From Aporrectodea caliginosa (lineage: Eukaryota; Annelida; Clitellata; Crassiclitellata; Lumbricidae), in contig JACEVL010000128.1 in NCBI GenBank assembly GCA_020284085.1, positions 2,554,829 through 2,618,828 of the forward strand: 64,000 nt of DNA, given 5' to 3'. The notes beneath the pieces are model-generated. The model did not search any database. It was not told where the DNA came from and worked only from the letters and a program-made list of their open reading frames with translations. Made by a program: the position numbers and the translations under genes. Of the stretch, positions 44,556-54,126 are shown piece after piece; position 1 is the stretch's first letter; every line of letters begins with the position of its first letter.

Positions 44556-44647
44556 GACCAAAGAAGCATAATATATTATGCCCACCGGTTTATGCCATCC
44601 TTCTTTGGAATAAACCGGTGGGCATAATATATTATGCTTCTTTGGTC
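44556..44647. repeat. Perfect 38-bp snapback hairpin
   Basis: The left arm (44556-44593, starting GACCAAAGAAGCATAATATA) is exactly inverted in the right arm (44610-44647, ending TATATTATGCTTCTTTGGTC) around a 16-base spacer. There are no mismatches over 38 bp. The right arm begins where the left sequence reaches CTTCTTTGG, which is what template switching would produce. Confidence 0.9.
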
Positions 44648-46302
44648 GGGTTTCAGTTACGATTTAAGGACCTGGGTGCGACCCTTCGGTGTGTGCCCTA
44701 GTCACAGTGTGATTAAAGTTTTTGATTTATTTAAGTTTAAGTTTAAGTTAACTGGAATAGCCTCATTCCAGTTTCAATTACAGTTTTTCAGACTGATTTC
44801 AGTTTCTATTTCAGTTAAAGTTTTCATTGAATTTCAATTGTAGTTTCAGTTTTCAGCCAATTTCTATTTCAGTTTTTGACGTTGTTAAGCAAACTTACGA
44901 ACTAATGTGTGATATGAACATTTTCACACATGTAACTTCTTATTGAAAAACTGCTATTATGTATTCATAATTTTATATGAACACAGTTCTAACCTTTCAT
45001 CATAAAACAAGATAGTCTCAGCTACTGAATAGTCAGTAATGAAATAGATTTACAAGTATTACAAACTACACAGAAAAAGAAAATAATCCAAATTAAAGAA
45101 TTTAAAGTGTCCAACCTTGAGATCTGGAAGTCATTTTATTAAGAGATCTGAGCTATTCCAGCTAGTGATGCAATCAGCTACCAAAGTCTTTTTGGCATTT
45201 CATAATAAGTTTCTGAGTAGCAACCGAAGATACATGCACAGCACGTACAGTGTTTCTTGCTTTTGTAAAAATTACTCTGTAACTTGGACATTTGTCGAGA
45301 ACTTTGAATAGTAACTGGATTGTATGCCCTAGACAGGACAGACGTTTAAAATGAAATGAAGGTAAGAACTCAATTTGCAGGTTTACTTCACCATATTCTT
45401 GCTCATCGTGTTCCATGTCCTCCTCTTCATAAAATTCTAAAATACTGCTCTTTTTAAGCTGCTTAGTTTGATTATATCTGTTTGCTCCTGTTGCATTGAT
45501 TCTGATGTTTCATTTAGAGTCTTAACTGACTTAATCATGTTACTGGCATTATCTGCAATAATCAGAAATATTCTTTTTGGTTTCATACACCAATCTTTTA
45601 ATGTTCCTTCAAATTTTTCCTAAATCATTTCACCTGTATGTGGATGCTTTACTGTGTGTGAGCAAATGAACTGCTTTGTGAGATTCTGGATGGTAAAAAC
45701 AATCCGTTACAGCTAAGTGTGATGAAGAGTAACCTTTCTTGGTCCAAATATCCATGGTCCATGCCAAGACAAATCCTTCGTGCGCTAATTATGGCATTTT
45801 TCATAATAATTGCTTTCGTATAGTTCATTTTCTCATCCATAATCTTAAGCAGTTTGACAGTTTCAGCAGGTTTGTACTTAGGATCAAAAGTTTTGCAAAG
45901 TTTTTCCTTACATTTCGGCTGATAAGCAATACACATAGGCAGTCCACAATGAAGTGTAGCTTCCAGTAATGCGCCATCACGTTTAATGGCCTCTTTACAA
46001 TAGGTCGAAGAAAGTGACTCATAGACCACATATTCTGTGTTTTAGCATAGTATTGGCTGCGCAATGTTCTGAAACGTCTGTATTTTAAAGCATATTTTCA
46101 AACATCTACACGGTGATTCATTAAAAATCGTCCCCCTACAAAAGTTAGCATAACTCATGTAGATGACCATCAATTTTAGTGAAATTTCACAACAATGACG
46201 CTTGATGCTCTAGCCAAGTGCTACATAAATTGTTTCACATTCAAAGCCAAAATGACGTAACGCGAATGACGAAACTAATGACGTCACGACTATCTCGACA
46301 AA

Positions 46303-47733
46303 ATGGTGTTTACCAAAGAAGATAAACATACTATAACATTTCTAAGAAAGAATAAAAATTACGGTGCAAAACGTTTTTAAAAGGAATTTTCAGATAAAGA
46401 ATGACACTTGGTGGATTAAAGGCTCTGCTTTCCAAGATCGATGGGTCTTTTCATCGTCAACCAGGCAGCGGCCGCCCTCGGACTGCCACAACAGCCGACA
46501 ATGTTGAACAGGTTGAATCACTGGTACTCAGCCAGGAAGATTTGCCGCAAACGCATCGTTCGCAGAGACAAATTGCTTGAGAAACAGGTATCCGTCAGAC
46601 TTCAGTTTGGAGAATTGTTAAGAATGATTTACATTTGCAATGTTTAAAGAAACGGCGCGCTCAAGAACTCACAGAAGCCAACAAACAAGCAAGATTTCAA
46701 CGTTCCCGTCAGCTACTGCGTTTGTATCCTGCAAGCTTAGTCAATTTCATCTGGTTCACTGATGAGAAACTGTTTACTGTAGCAGCACCCAGTAACAATC
46801 AGAATGATCGAATTTACGTACCCGCCGGTACAAGGAAGAGGGACGTTCCAGCAAATCGTCTTTTGCGAACTCGATCAACTTTCAGTAAATCCCTTATGGC
46901 AGTGCTTCCCAAACTTTTCAATGTCACGGACCGGCAGGAATAACCTCCATTGTCACGGACCGGCAGGAATTTTTCCACTGCGGGAGGACCGGTGCCAAAT
47001 TTATTAATTATTTCTCTGTTTCGTGTTTGATCACTTAAATTCCTCAAAAATTGATTTAAATGCATGTCTAGCCAATTACATGACTCTATTGCCCTTTAAA
47101 TGCTAGCCCAATAAGTGCTTTGTTATGACTCTTACAAATATAATAGTCATTTCTTGATCCGAGACAATTTGACCAATTTCTTGTCTCACCTTGCGGACTG
47201 GTAAATGAGGACTCGCGGACCGGCACCGGTCCGCGGACCACCACTTTGGGAAGCACTGCCTTATGGTATCTGCCGGGGTCTCTGCACACGGTCGTACGAA
47301 CATTCATTTCATCGAACCGGGCGTTAAGGTCAATGGACAATATTACAGAGATGTTCTACTAAAACAGGGCCTTTTACCAGACATTCGTGACATTACCGAT
47401 GAGTATTTCATCTTCCAGCAGGATAGCGCTCCTGCGCACAGAGCACGGGACACTGTTGCGTTACTGGAAACTGAAACACCTGATTTCATCCCGCCTACTT
47501 TGTGTCCACCCAACAGCCCTGATTTAAATCCAGTGGACTATAAGATATGGAGTGTCATGCAAGAGAAGGTCTACAGATCTTGAATATATGATGTCAGTGA
47601 GTTGCGAAGTCGAATTGTGGAGGCATTGGACAAAATGGATCAGCGCATCATTGATGAATCAGTCAAACAGTGGCGTACTCGTCTTCACGCATGCTTGGCT
47701 GCCAAAGGGGGTCAATTTGAACATAAACTTTAA
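46303..47733 (+). pseudogene. Mariner-type transposase, nearly full length, split by a hAT MITE
   Basis: It starts at ATG 46303 with VFTKEDKHTITFLRKNKNYG (helix-turn-helix; same style as 21470). Next comes RPRTA in a shifted frame, then LKKRRAQELTEANKQARFQR and FIWFTDEKLFTV (first catalytic Asp). The 46900-47258 MITE interrupts here. The gene resumes VSAGVSAHGRTNIHFIEPG, FIFQQDSAPAHRA (second Asp) and CPPNSPDLNPVDYKIW (third Asp). I count 37 residues between the second and third Asp, the DD37D spacing of maT-like mariners. A TGA at 47581 interrupts the frame; coding similarity continues past it to TAA at 47731-47733. Stops and shifts near 46376-46640 and the MITE make it inactive. Confidence 0.88.
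46900..47258. mobile_element. hAT MITE with CAGTGCTTCCCAAACTTTT ends
   Basis: The left end CAGTGCTTCCCAAACTTTT and the right end CCACTTTGGGAAGCACTG are inverted. CCTTATGG is duplicated perfectly (46892-46899 and 47259-47266). GGACCGG words recur near both ends. The same family is at 60343-60716. CAGTGSTTCCCAAAC ends are typical of Charlie-like hAT MITEs. Confidence 0.93.
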
Positions 47734-49063
47734 CTTTCCTAATCTTTAGAAATAACTCCTCTGTCTTCCTTTAAAATTTCTTTCACATAGCATGACATTT
47801 GACGGAGTTACAGTGAAATATGCAGGGGGACGTTTTTTAATGAATCACCGTGTATTTTATTATGTTCCCTTTGGATTTAAATGATGCAGCTAGCTGAAAA
47901 GTCTTAAACCTGTTTTTCTTGAAGCTAGAAAAGTTTGTTGCTTTTATCCACAAGATGAACAATGCAGTGCATTTTTGGACCTTAGCCTCCTCACTATAGA
48001 TAAATTACTGGAATTTTTTTAATTTGATCCTGGCGCTGGTTGACTTGGCTTTACTTTCTTTAGTAACGCCGACTCTTTAGAAATTAATTTTTCATAAGCG
48101 TCCTTGTGTAGCGCTTTCAAATGTTGTTAACCAGTAGTGCATACGGAATTGTCGTTCGAAACGTCTTGCAAATGGTAGTTCCACACTGCATTCACTCGTT
48201 TTCTACCACTCAGCGAAATATTATGATATATTTAAATAGTCTAAACTATAACAGAAATTGTTCATTACAGAAACACAATTTCAAAAACAAAACATTCCAT
48301 AACTTCCAATCGATAAAACTGCTGATTTGTATTAGTAACTAGTAAAAGAGATCACTGGATAAAGCATAGACTTTATATAAATGAAACCATCACCGAGGAT
48401 GGCAAGAAAAGACATCGATATATGAATATTTATAGATATACATATTGATAAGTAAGATTACGCATTGATCTAAATAAACTACCTTTTAAATTGGAAATTT
48501 AATGTATTTAACCATCAATTTCAGTTTTTGAATTTCAGTTTCTATTAAAGTTTTGACCATTCCAGTTTCTATTTAGTTTCAGTTTCTTAGCCATTTCCGT
48601 TTCAGTTCCAGTTAACTGAAATCAAATAAATCAGTTAACTGACATTTCAGTTTCAGTTAACTTGAATCACACTACCTAGTCAGCCATAGATTTGTACAGC
48701 GGCACACCCAAGTCACTGATGACAAGTTGTTCTAATATGGTTCCAATCAGGAAATCGCAACTTAATTGCTTTGTTGTCAACCTTTGAGCACATATGGTGT
48801 GTGCCTAATTGTCTCCATAGAATGTCCCCTCCTGAAGTGTGATTGCTGTTTCAGCATATGGTCACTTGCTTATAGGTAGCGCACTGTCTGCTGACCTTCT
48901 GAATAAGCTTTGATGCAAATGCAAAGTTCACGATTGGCTGATGGTTGCTGAATCGAGTTCTGGCTTCTTCCATGTTTTTGACATGTTGGTAGAACTTTGG
49001 CCAATGAGAATTGCAGAGCTGCACAAGGAAGGGCAGCAGCTCATGTGTAATTTTACTGCAAAT

Positions 49064-49737
49064 CAGAGTTGGGTAACTAATCGATTAGATTCAAATCCAT
49101 TAGGCAAAAAAAAATAATGTTTTGTTTCCGGTAACCCGACCGAGTCACTTTTTTAGGCCCGACTGGGAAATTTTGTGAAAAAATTTGTTTCACAATTTTT
49201 TTTTATTGACACATGAATTTAACCTTTGCGTGCCAGAGGTGCAGGTTTGGGACATTTATAACATTGCTTCCTTGCCAGAGGTATGTAAATAAGGGCACCG
49301 TTAATTAGAGCAATAAACGGGCTAAAGTTTAAAGAACCCGAAACTGTTTTAGCAAGGTGTAAGAGCAAATTGTTGGGTAAAATTATTTTTCAAAATAAAA
49401 TTTTTTTCCTACCTACCTACCCAGTTTTTTAAAGCTATGTTACCGGAAACACAGCATTTTTTTTGGCCTTAGCTAATTAGACATGCAGCTAATTCTTATT
49501 GATTAGCCACAAGATTTTGCTAATTCTAATTAATTAGCAAATTTCAGTAGCTAATTCTAATTCTAACCGTTAAGCAGTTTAACTTATCAATTAGCTAATT
49601 GATTAGACATTTTTAGACAAACAGCTAATTCTAATTGATTAGCTACAAGATGTTGCTAATTCGAATTCTAATCGATTAGCAAATTTCAGCTGCTAATTTG
49701 AATCAATTAGCAATTTAACTGATCATGCCCATCTCTG
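49064..49737. mobile_element. hAT transposon related to 147-1045, with a nested element
   Basis: The ends are CAGAGTTGGGTAACTAATCG and, at the right, GATCATGCCCATCTCTG. The flanks CTGCAAAT (49056-49063) and CTGCTAAT (49738-49745) match at 7 of 8. CTAATCGATTAG-type words fill the subterminal regions as in 147-1045. The TTA-flanked element at 49103-49468 sits near the left end. No transposase remains. Confidence 0.85.
49103..49468. mobile_element. TTA-flanked DNA transposon, short copy D (366 bp)
   Basis: The ends GGCAAAAAAAAATAATGTTT and GTTACCGGAAACACAGC with TTTTTTTTGGCC are inverted. TTA flanks both sides (49100-49102 and 49469-49471). It runs opposite to copy C, with the CCCGACTGGG segment at its left and CCTACCTACCTACCCAG at its right. 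It is a compact, complete-looking non-autonomous member of the family at 18810, 23975 and 51748. Confidence 0.85.
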
Positions 49738-49769
49738 CTGCTAATGTTGTCTTGATTGTGAATACACTT

Positions 49770-50313
49770 TCTGATCATGTATTAGAATTATTTTTAATTA
49801 ATCCAACTTCTTTTTAAGCCTAAGCAAAGAATAATTTTTAATCAATCTAACTTCTTTTAAAGCAAAGATTTATTTTCACCAATCCAAATTACTGTTTTTT
49901 AGGTTTTATATCGTTTGAATAATGTACGTTAAAATGGAGTTGTCTATAAGCCTACAGAGGAATAAAATATGCTAAAATGGAGTTGAATTTACATGGAAAT
50001 AATAAAATAGACATCGTCGATGTCGAAACCACGTGATAACTGTGGAAGGCCAGCAGGTGAAAAACTAATATTTCAATTTGGGCCAAGTCATCCAGTGGGC
50101 AAAGGTAAACCTCATTCAACGGTACACATTCAGAGAGAAAAAATTATTTTAAGGTATGCAAAGTGTAATAATATAGGTGTGTGCAGAGACTATATAAAAT
50201 TAATTTAAAAAAACAACACAAATAGCAATCAAATCCTCAAATTAATAAATTAATTATTGGACTCTTGGGGGGGGGGCGATCACCCCAATCGCCCCCTCTA
50301 GATCTGCCCCTGA
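49770..50313. other. Unassigned stretch ending in a hAT-like terminus
   Basis: CCCCCTCTAGATCTGCCCCTG at 50293-50313 reads in reverse as a CAGGGGCAGATCTAGA terminus, preceded by a GGGGGGG run. The left partner is missing. A 62-codon frame at 50020-50208 has no motif. AATCTAACTTCTTTT repeats near 49804 and 49843. Confidence 0.35.
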
Positions 50314-50578
50314 TGGGCAGCCTTGGCAACTGCCTGGTTGACCCACCCAGATGTCACAGAGGCCAAACAAGCCACTCGCTTATAGGGTGGAGGTGCAAAC
50401 GGCTCAGAAAGCCTCTGCTCCACAGACACACGTCATGACATTGGAGACCTCATAGCAGCGAGCTTTTTGATGAAAGGGAACAAGCTTGCAATCCTCATTG
50501 CAGATCTTGGTGTCCTGAAGGGATTTCGCCATGTGACTGTGGACGGTGTTGAGTTTGTTGTGAATGCTTTCACGGTTG

Positions 50579-50820
50579 CAAGGACATAACTAGCTTTGGG
50601 CTTGGCGGGCTTAAGCCCCCCCAAATGAAGGTGAACTCCCTAAAATAAATCAAGCCCCGACCCCACTATAGACTCGTGCTACCGCGCTCGCCATGCTCAA
50701 GGCTTAACCCTTTCCGGTCCACAGTCCCACCCCATGGGACATGTAGGAAGGCACAAACATTTTATTGGACCGGAAAGGGTTAAAGCCCCATTAAACGAAA
50801 AGTCCTAGTTACATCATTGC
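50579..50820. mobile_element. MITE with CAAGGACATAACTAG-type ends (putative hAT)
   Basis: CAAGGACATAACTAGC (50579) is imperfectly inverted by CTAGTTACATCATTG (ending 50819). AAGCCCC-type words are near both ends. The flanks CACGGTTG and CATGTTCG match only at 5 of 8, so the TSD is weak. It contains the TTAA-flanked mini-element. Confidence 0.5.
50708..50779. mobile_element. Very short piggyBac-like MITE (72 bp)
   Basis: TTAA at 50704-50707 and 50780-50783 flanks perfect inverted ends CCCTTTCCGGTCCA and TGGACCGGAAAGGG. The middle has CCCACCCCATGGGAC. Length is far below a coding element, so it is a non-autonomous derivative. Confidence 0.75.
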
Positions 50821-51129
50821 ATGTTCGCAGTCTTGGTCGAACACAAGCTTTGGAAATGTCAGAATGAGCAACTGGGCAAACACAGTCACCTCCGAGAAGA
50901 CATTAAGTACTGCTGTTATTAATTAGTAACTTCTCGAGTGCCTGTGTCTAATGGACAAGGCAACAGCCAATGGCACACTTAGCCAGCACAAATTCAAACT
51001 GCTGTCAGGTTAACATCAAGAATCTCGGTCTGCTGTGACAGAAGAGATGGCCTGTGATGGATAAGCAATTTTGTAACAGATAAGATTTAAGTTGAGAATG
51101 CAATGATGTAAGTGACCAAGCACTTTGCT

Positions 51130-51503
51130 GTGCACTTTGCTAGCATGCAGGTTAATTGTGGTCCACTTTGCAATTATTATCCACTTTGCAATTGTAATCC
51201 ATGTTGAATTCGATGACTGTATCTGTAATTTTGTGCCCACTTTGTTTTCTGCATGGTTGACAAGTAATTCTCCAGATTATGTAGCTCCAGGAGAGTCTTT
51301 CTGGAGTCTGATGTTACTTATAATCCACAATGACATCTGTGCACTTTGCTAGCTTACAGGTTAATTGTGGTCCACTTTGCAATTATTATCCACTTTGCAA
51401 TTGTAATCCATGTTGAATTCGATGACTGTATCTGTAATTTTATGTCCACTTTGTTTTCTGCATGGTTGACAAGTAAATCTCCAGATTATGTAGCTCCAGG
51501 AGT
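51130..51503 (+). repeat. Direct duplication of about 165 bp, 208 bp apart
   Basis: GTGCACTTTGCTAGC starts both copies (about 51130 and 51338). They continue in parallel through CACTTTGCAATTATTATCCA and TGTTGAATTCGATGACTG to ATGTAGCTCCAGGAG (51294 and 51501). The copies are about 95 percent identical by eye. CCACTTTGCAATT is also internally repeated within each. Confidence 0.85.
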
Positions 51504-51747
51504 CATTTGATTTTTTTTATAGGTGAAGGAAGAGGGACTGTAGCCTCACTATAACTCGGTAGAATGCTGAAACCAAAATAATTAATAGGTTATTGATATT
51601 GGTTACACGAATATAGTGCAGATAATAAGAAACTAAGGCCAGGAAGGGAGTCTGTTTGATAATTTAAAACGATTTGTACCTAGAACACATGATGAATGTC
51701 TGATTTGGCTCTTGGCTTCTGTCTGTCTGATTTTCGGTTTTAAATTA

Positions 51748-53229
51748 GGCCAAAAAAATAATGGTGTGTTTCCGGTAACAGAGTTAAAAAAAACTGGGTA
51801 GGTAGGTAGGAAAATAATTTTATTTTGGTTAAATAATTTTATGCAGTGATTTCCTAAAATTACGCCACTTCCCATTTATGCACAGCGGTACATGCTGTAC
51901 CAAAGTATGTATTTTCTATGCGAGTATTAAAAATGCCTATTTGCAGAATGTACCTACAAACTGCTGTTGAAAACAATCTTATTTATTTCATTTTTGTTGA
52001 CATCGTTTTTCTTGCAAGGTGAAATGGAAGGGGCAGTGGTGGGGAAGGAATTATGGATTATGTACATTAAACAATAAACGTGTAGCAGACAACGGCTGTT
52101 TAGGAAATATGCATGGGTGGTAACGTGAGAAAATTGCTGACTTTTCGGTGTCTGTTATCTCCTCAACATCATACATGTGTGTAAATTGTCCATGGGAAAC
52201 ATTGAGCCCATTTATTGTTATAATATTATTAACGCTGCATAGAAAGAAATATGGTTTCCTAACGTCGTCTGCTAAGGAGACTGCTTGCTACGAAGATTGG
52301 TTGCTAAAGATGATGTTGATGCTTCTGTCATGATGTTGAAACTCTAGCTGAAGAGTTCTTAACCCTCTGGAGCTTCTGCAAACTACACATAATGTCAGTA
52401 AGATGTGAGTTACAGTAATCCTGTAATTGGTGCTGTGATCTACAAACAATTGCTGGCCACAAAGAAAGTCATTCTCCACAAACCTGCTAACAGAGGGATG
52501 CTTGGACACAGTTTCATCTTTGATCTGTGAGGGACTGCTTGATCTGTGAGGGACTGGTTGTTAAGAAGACTAGTTGCTAATGAAGGCAGTTCCTAAGCAG
52601 GACAGTTTCTAAGGATAACTGTTGCTAAGGAAGGCGGTTGCTAAAGGGGCCAAGTCTGACTTTGAAACTGGTTGCTAATGAGGCTGACATAGAGGCTGCT
52701 TGCTACAAAGTTTGGTTGCTAAGAAGGCAGGTTGCTACGAAAGTAGAATGCTACGGAGGTTGTTAAGTAGGCTGATTGCTATTAGGAGGCTTTACTTTTA
52801 TAATGGCACGTACGATAATAGGTATTTCTGATACAATGAATATGGCGGCCAGATTTGTGAAATAACCCTGTCAAATTACCGTGAGAAAATCCACCACTTT
52901 CGGGTCTATTACCTCCCTCTCCAAAACTCCACACTTTAGCCCTTTTATTGCTGTAATTTACGGCACCATTATTTCCATTGAAAGACCGCTAGTTTCCGAA
53001 CGTCTCTGCTTCAGTGAATGCACCTATAATGTCGCGATTCTGCATCACCGGCATGCAAAGGCTTCATGTATGTGAAGTAGGAAAAAAAATTTTTTTAAAA
53101 TTTTTCGTAAAAAAAATTTTTTGTTTACAAAATTTTCCGTAAAAAATTTTTTTTTACAAAATTTTCCGAGTCGCGGCAAAAAGTGACTTGGTCGCGTTAC
53201 CGGAAACACACCATTATTTTGTTTTGGCC
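51748..53229. mobile_element. TTA/TGA-inserting DNA transposon, long copy B
   Basis: The left end GGCCAAAAAAATAATGGTGT and the right end ACCATTATTTTGTTTTGGCC are inverted. TTA flanks both sides (51745-51747 and 53230-53232). It is collinear with copy A (23975-25208) at high similarity except for an insertion of about 240 bp at 52306-52548. It shares the TAGGTAGGTAGG segment, the TTGCTA array and A/T runs near the right end. No transposase frame is visible in either copy. Confidence 0.87.
52306..52541 (+). repeat. Insertion in copy B matching 54944-55180
   Basis: AAGATGATGTTGATGCTTCT starts both segments. They appear identical by eye through ACAGTTTCATCTTTGATCTG to GAGGGACTGCTTGAT. In copy B the segment replaces about 7 bp of the TTGCTA array and is followed by a short echo, CTGTGAGGGACTGG. 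Neither terminal inverted repeats nor an obvious TSD is seen, so it does not look like a mobile element. Confidence 0.85.
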
Positions 53230-53232
53230 TTA

Positions 53233-53640
53233 CTCGGATTTTTTTACTGTGACGTAAAACTTTTTAGAATTGGTCTTAATTTAGAGTCTAAACTTTATTT
53301 TAATCGAGTTATTAGACTATGTCAACTGTCTCTTAAAATGGCACCGATAATCGACTTTTAAATAGATACCTGCCGCAGTAGAAGTGGATTGCATTTGTAA
53401 TGTAGCATGTGTTGGCACCTAGTGACCTAGCGAGTTCTTTGTAATGTATTTTAAAGATTTGTGGACTGCTTATGTAGTCTTACACACACGACATCTAGAG
53501 AATGCTATATACTTTATTCGACATCTAGCGAATTCTTAGTACTTTATTCCACATCTTGCGAATTCTAACTAATTCATTCGACGGGTTATGTTTAATTATA
53601 ATGGCCACTTCGAGTGACCATTAAAGTTTTTTTTTATGTG
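53233..53640. repeat. Three about 33-bp tandem units and a hairpin
   Basis: Variants of CGACATCTAGCGAATTCTTA occur at about 53488, 53519 and 53549, each followed by a TTTATTC-like word. AATGGCCACTTCGAGTGACC plus ATT at 53600-53622 is a hairpin with one mismatch. The remaining sequence is AT-rich and non-coding. Confidence 0.55.
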
Positions 53641-53995
53641 TTGGCTAGAGTTGGCTGGAGTTCTATGTCTTATAAACCATGCACCCAAATTTGAAAGAGA
53701 TTCTGTGCTGAACTGGAAATAAGTGCAATTATTTAAGTGCAGAAGCTATTGTATTGTATTGTATCTGTAAATTTATATAGCGCCACTCACAGTTCTAATA
53801 TGACCGAGGAATAAATAGTGATTTTAATTGCTGTGTTGGCTAGAGTTAGCTGGAGTTCTATGTCTTATAAACCATGCACCCAAATTTGAAAGAGATTGTG
53901 TGCTGAACTGGAAATAAGTGCAATTATTTAAGTGCAGAAGCTATTTTATTGTATCTGTAAATTTATATAGCGCCACTCACAGTTCTGCACCAATC
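53637..53995 (+). repeat. Direct duplication of about 160 bp containing an L2 tail
   Basis: GTGTTGGCTAGAGTTGGCTG (53638) recurs as GTGTTGGCTAGAGTTAGCTG (53832). Both run through ACCATGCACCCAAATTTGAA to TTTATATAGCGCCACTCACA. The last part reads on the minus strand as an L2-type 3' end with a (AATAC)n-like tail. Confidence 0.85.
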
Positions 53996-54125
53996 AGAGG
54001 TGCTCCCAGTGCGAGAGACCATGAGAAATAAAGCTGTTTTAAGCAGCAAAAGGATGAAGGGAGACCCCCCAGCTTGAAGCAATGAGCGAGTCATGGGAGG
54101 AAGTTGGTTCCATAGAGTGAGGCCA
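53945..54125 (-). pseudogene. L2-type LINE 3' end, minus strand
   Basis: TTTATATAGCGCCACTCACA is followed by CAGAGGTGCTCCCAGTGCGA and GAAATAAAGCTGTTTTAAGC. This is the reverse complement of an L2 3' end, then the K-x-A-L-F-L-like C-terminal codons, ending near GGAAGTTGGTTCCATAGAGT (54101). The LINE at 54127 abuts it. Confidence 0.65.
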
Positions 54126-54126
54126 A

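Larger units (their letters stand above)
46109..47852 (+). mobile_element. Mariner-type transposon nested in a hAT
   Basis: TA at 46107-46108 and 47853-47854 flanks CACGGTGATTCATTAAAAAT (left) and the inverse TTTTTTAATGAATCACCGTG (right). CGTCCCCCT follows in both arms. It includes a full-length but broken transposase frame and a 359-bp hAT MITE. Confidence 0.92.
45060..48330 (-). pseudogene. hAT transposase relic, interrupted by a mariner
   Basis: Minus-strand pieces in family order: GALLEATLHCGLPM and LGMDHGYLDQER at 45649-46029 (the pattern before and in the first catalytic region); DNASNMIKSVKTLNETS near 45500-45560 (the classic hAT D-N-A-x-N-M block); and FKRLSCLGHTIQLLFKVLDK with VATQKLIMKCQ at 45174-45416 (the R-C-x-x-H-x-L-x-L region). 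A possible N-terminal zinc-finger part lies beyond the mariner at about 48000-48250 but is doubtful. Shifts and stops make the gene dead. Confidence 0.72.
44705..48674. mobile_element. hAT transposon of about 4.0 kb holding a mariner and a MITE
   Basis: CAGTGTGATTAAAGTT at the left pairs with AACTTGAATCACACTA at the right. The perfect 8-bp duplication CCTAGTCA lies at 44697-44704 and 48675-48682. Dense subterminal CAGTTTCAGTTAACTG and TTTCAGTTTC words occur at 44735-44880 and 48500-48665. The transposase relic reads on the minus strand. Without the 1744-bp mariner it would be about 2.2 kb. Confidence 0.88.
48713..49778 (-). pseudogene. Unrecognised protein frame, interrupted by a hAT and one stop
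   Basis: From ATG at 49778 the minus strand reads MIRKCIHNQDNISS, then, after removing the hAT (49064-49737) and one TSD copy, KITHELLPFLVQLCNSHWPK and FYQHVKNMEEARTRFS, ending at a TGA (48851-48853). The same frame continues with NSNHTSGGDILWRQLG and DNKAIKLRFPDWNHIRTTCH to TGA at 48713. I do not recognise the family. Composition looks like real protein sequence, not noise. It could be an exon, a retrocopy or another transposase relic. Confidence 0.35.
50316..50906 (+). pseudogene. Unrecognised protein frame interrupted by a MITE
   Basis: One plus-strand frame gives ATAWLTHPDVTEAKQATRL, a TAG, then TDTRHDIGDLIAASFLMKGN, KLAILIADLGVL and TVDGVEFVVNAF up to the MITE at about 50580. Beyond it MFAVLVEHKLWKCQNEQLGK may continue to a stop at about 50903-50905. 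I do not recognise it, and could be reading noise. Confidence 0.28.

Noticed and set aside
44556..44647. microRNA precursor
   Set aside because: Perfect pairing and an arm belonging to a LINE 3' end fit a snapback duplication better than a miRNA, which usually has bulges; without small-RNA data it is not supported.
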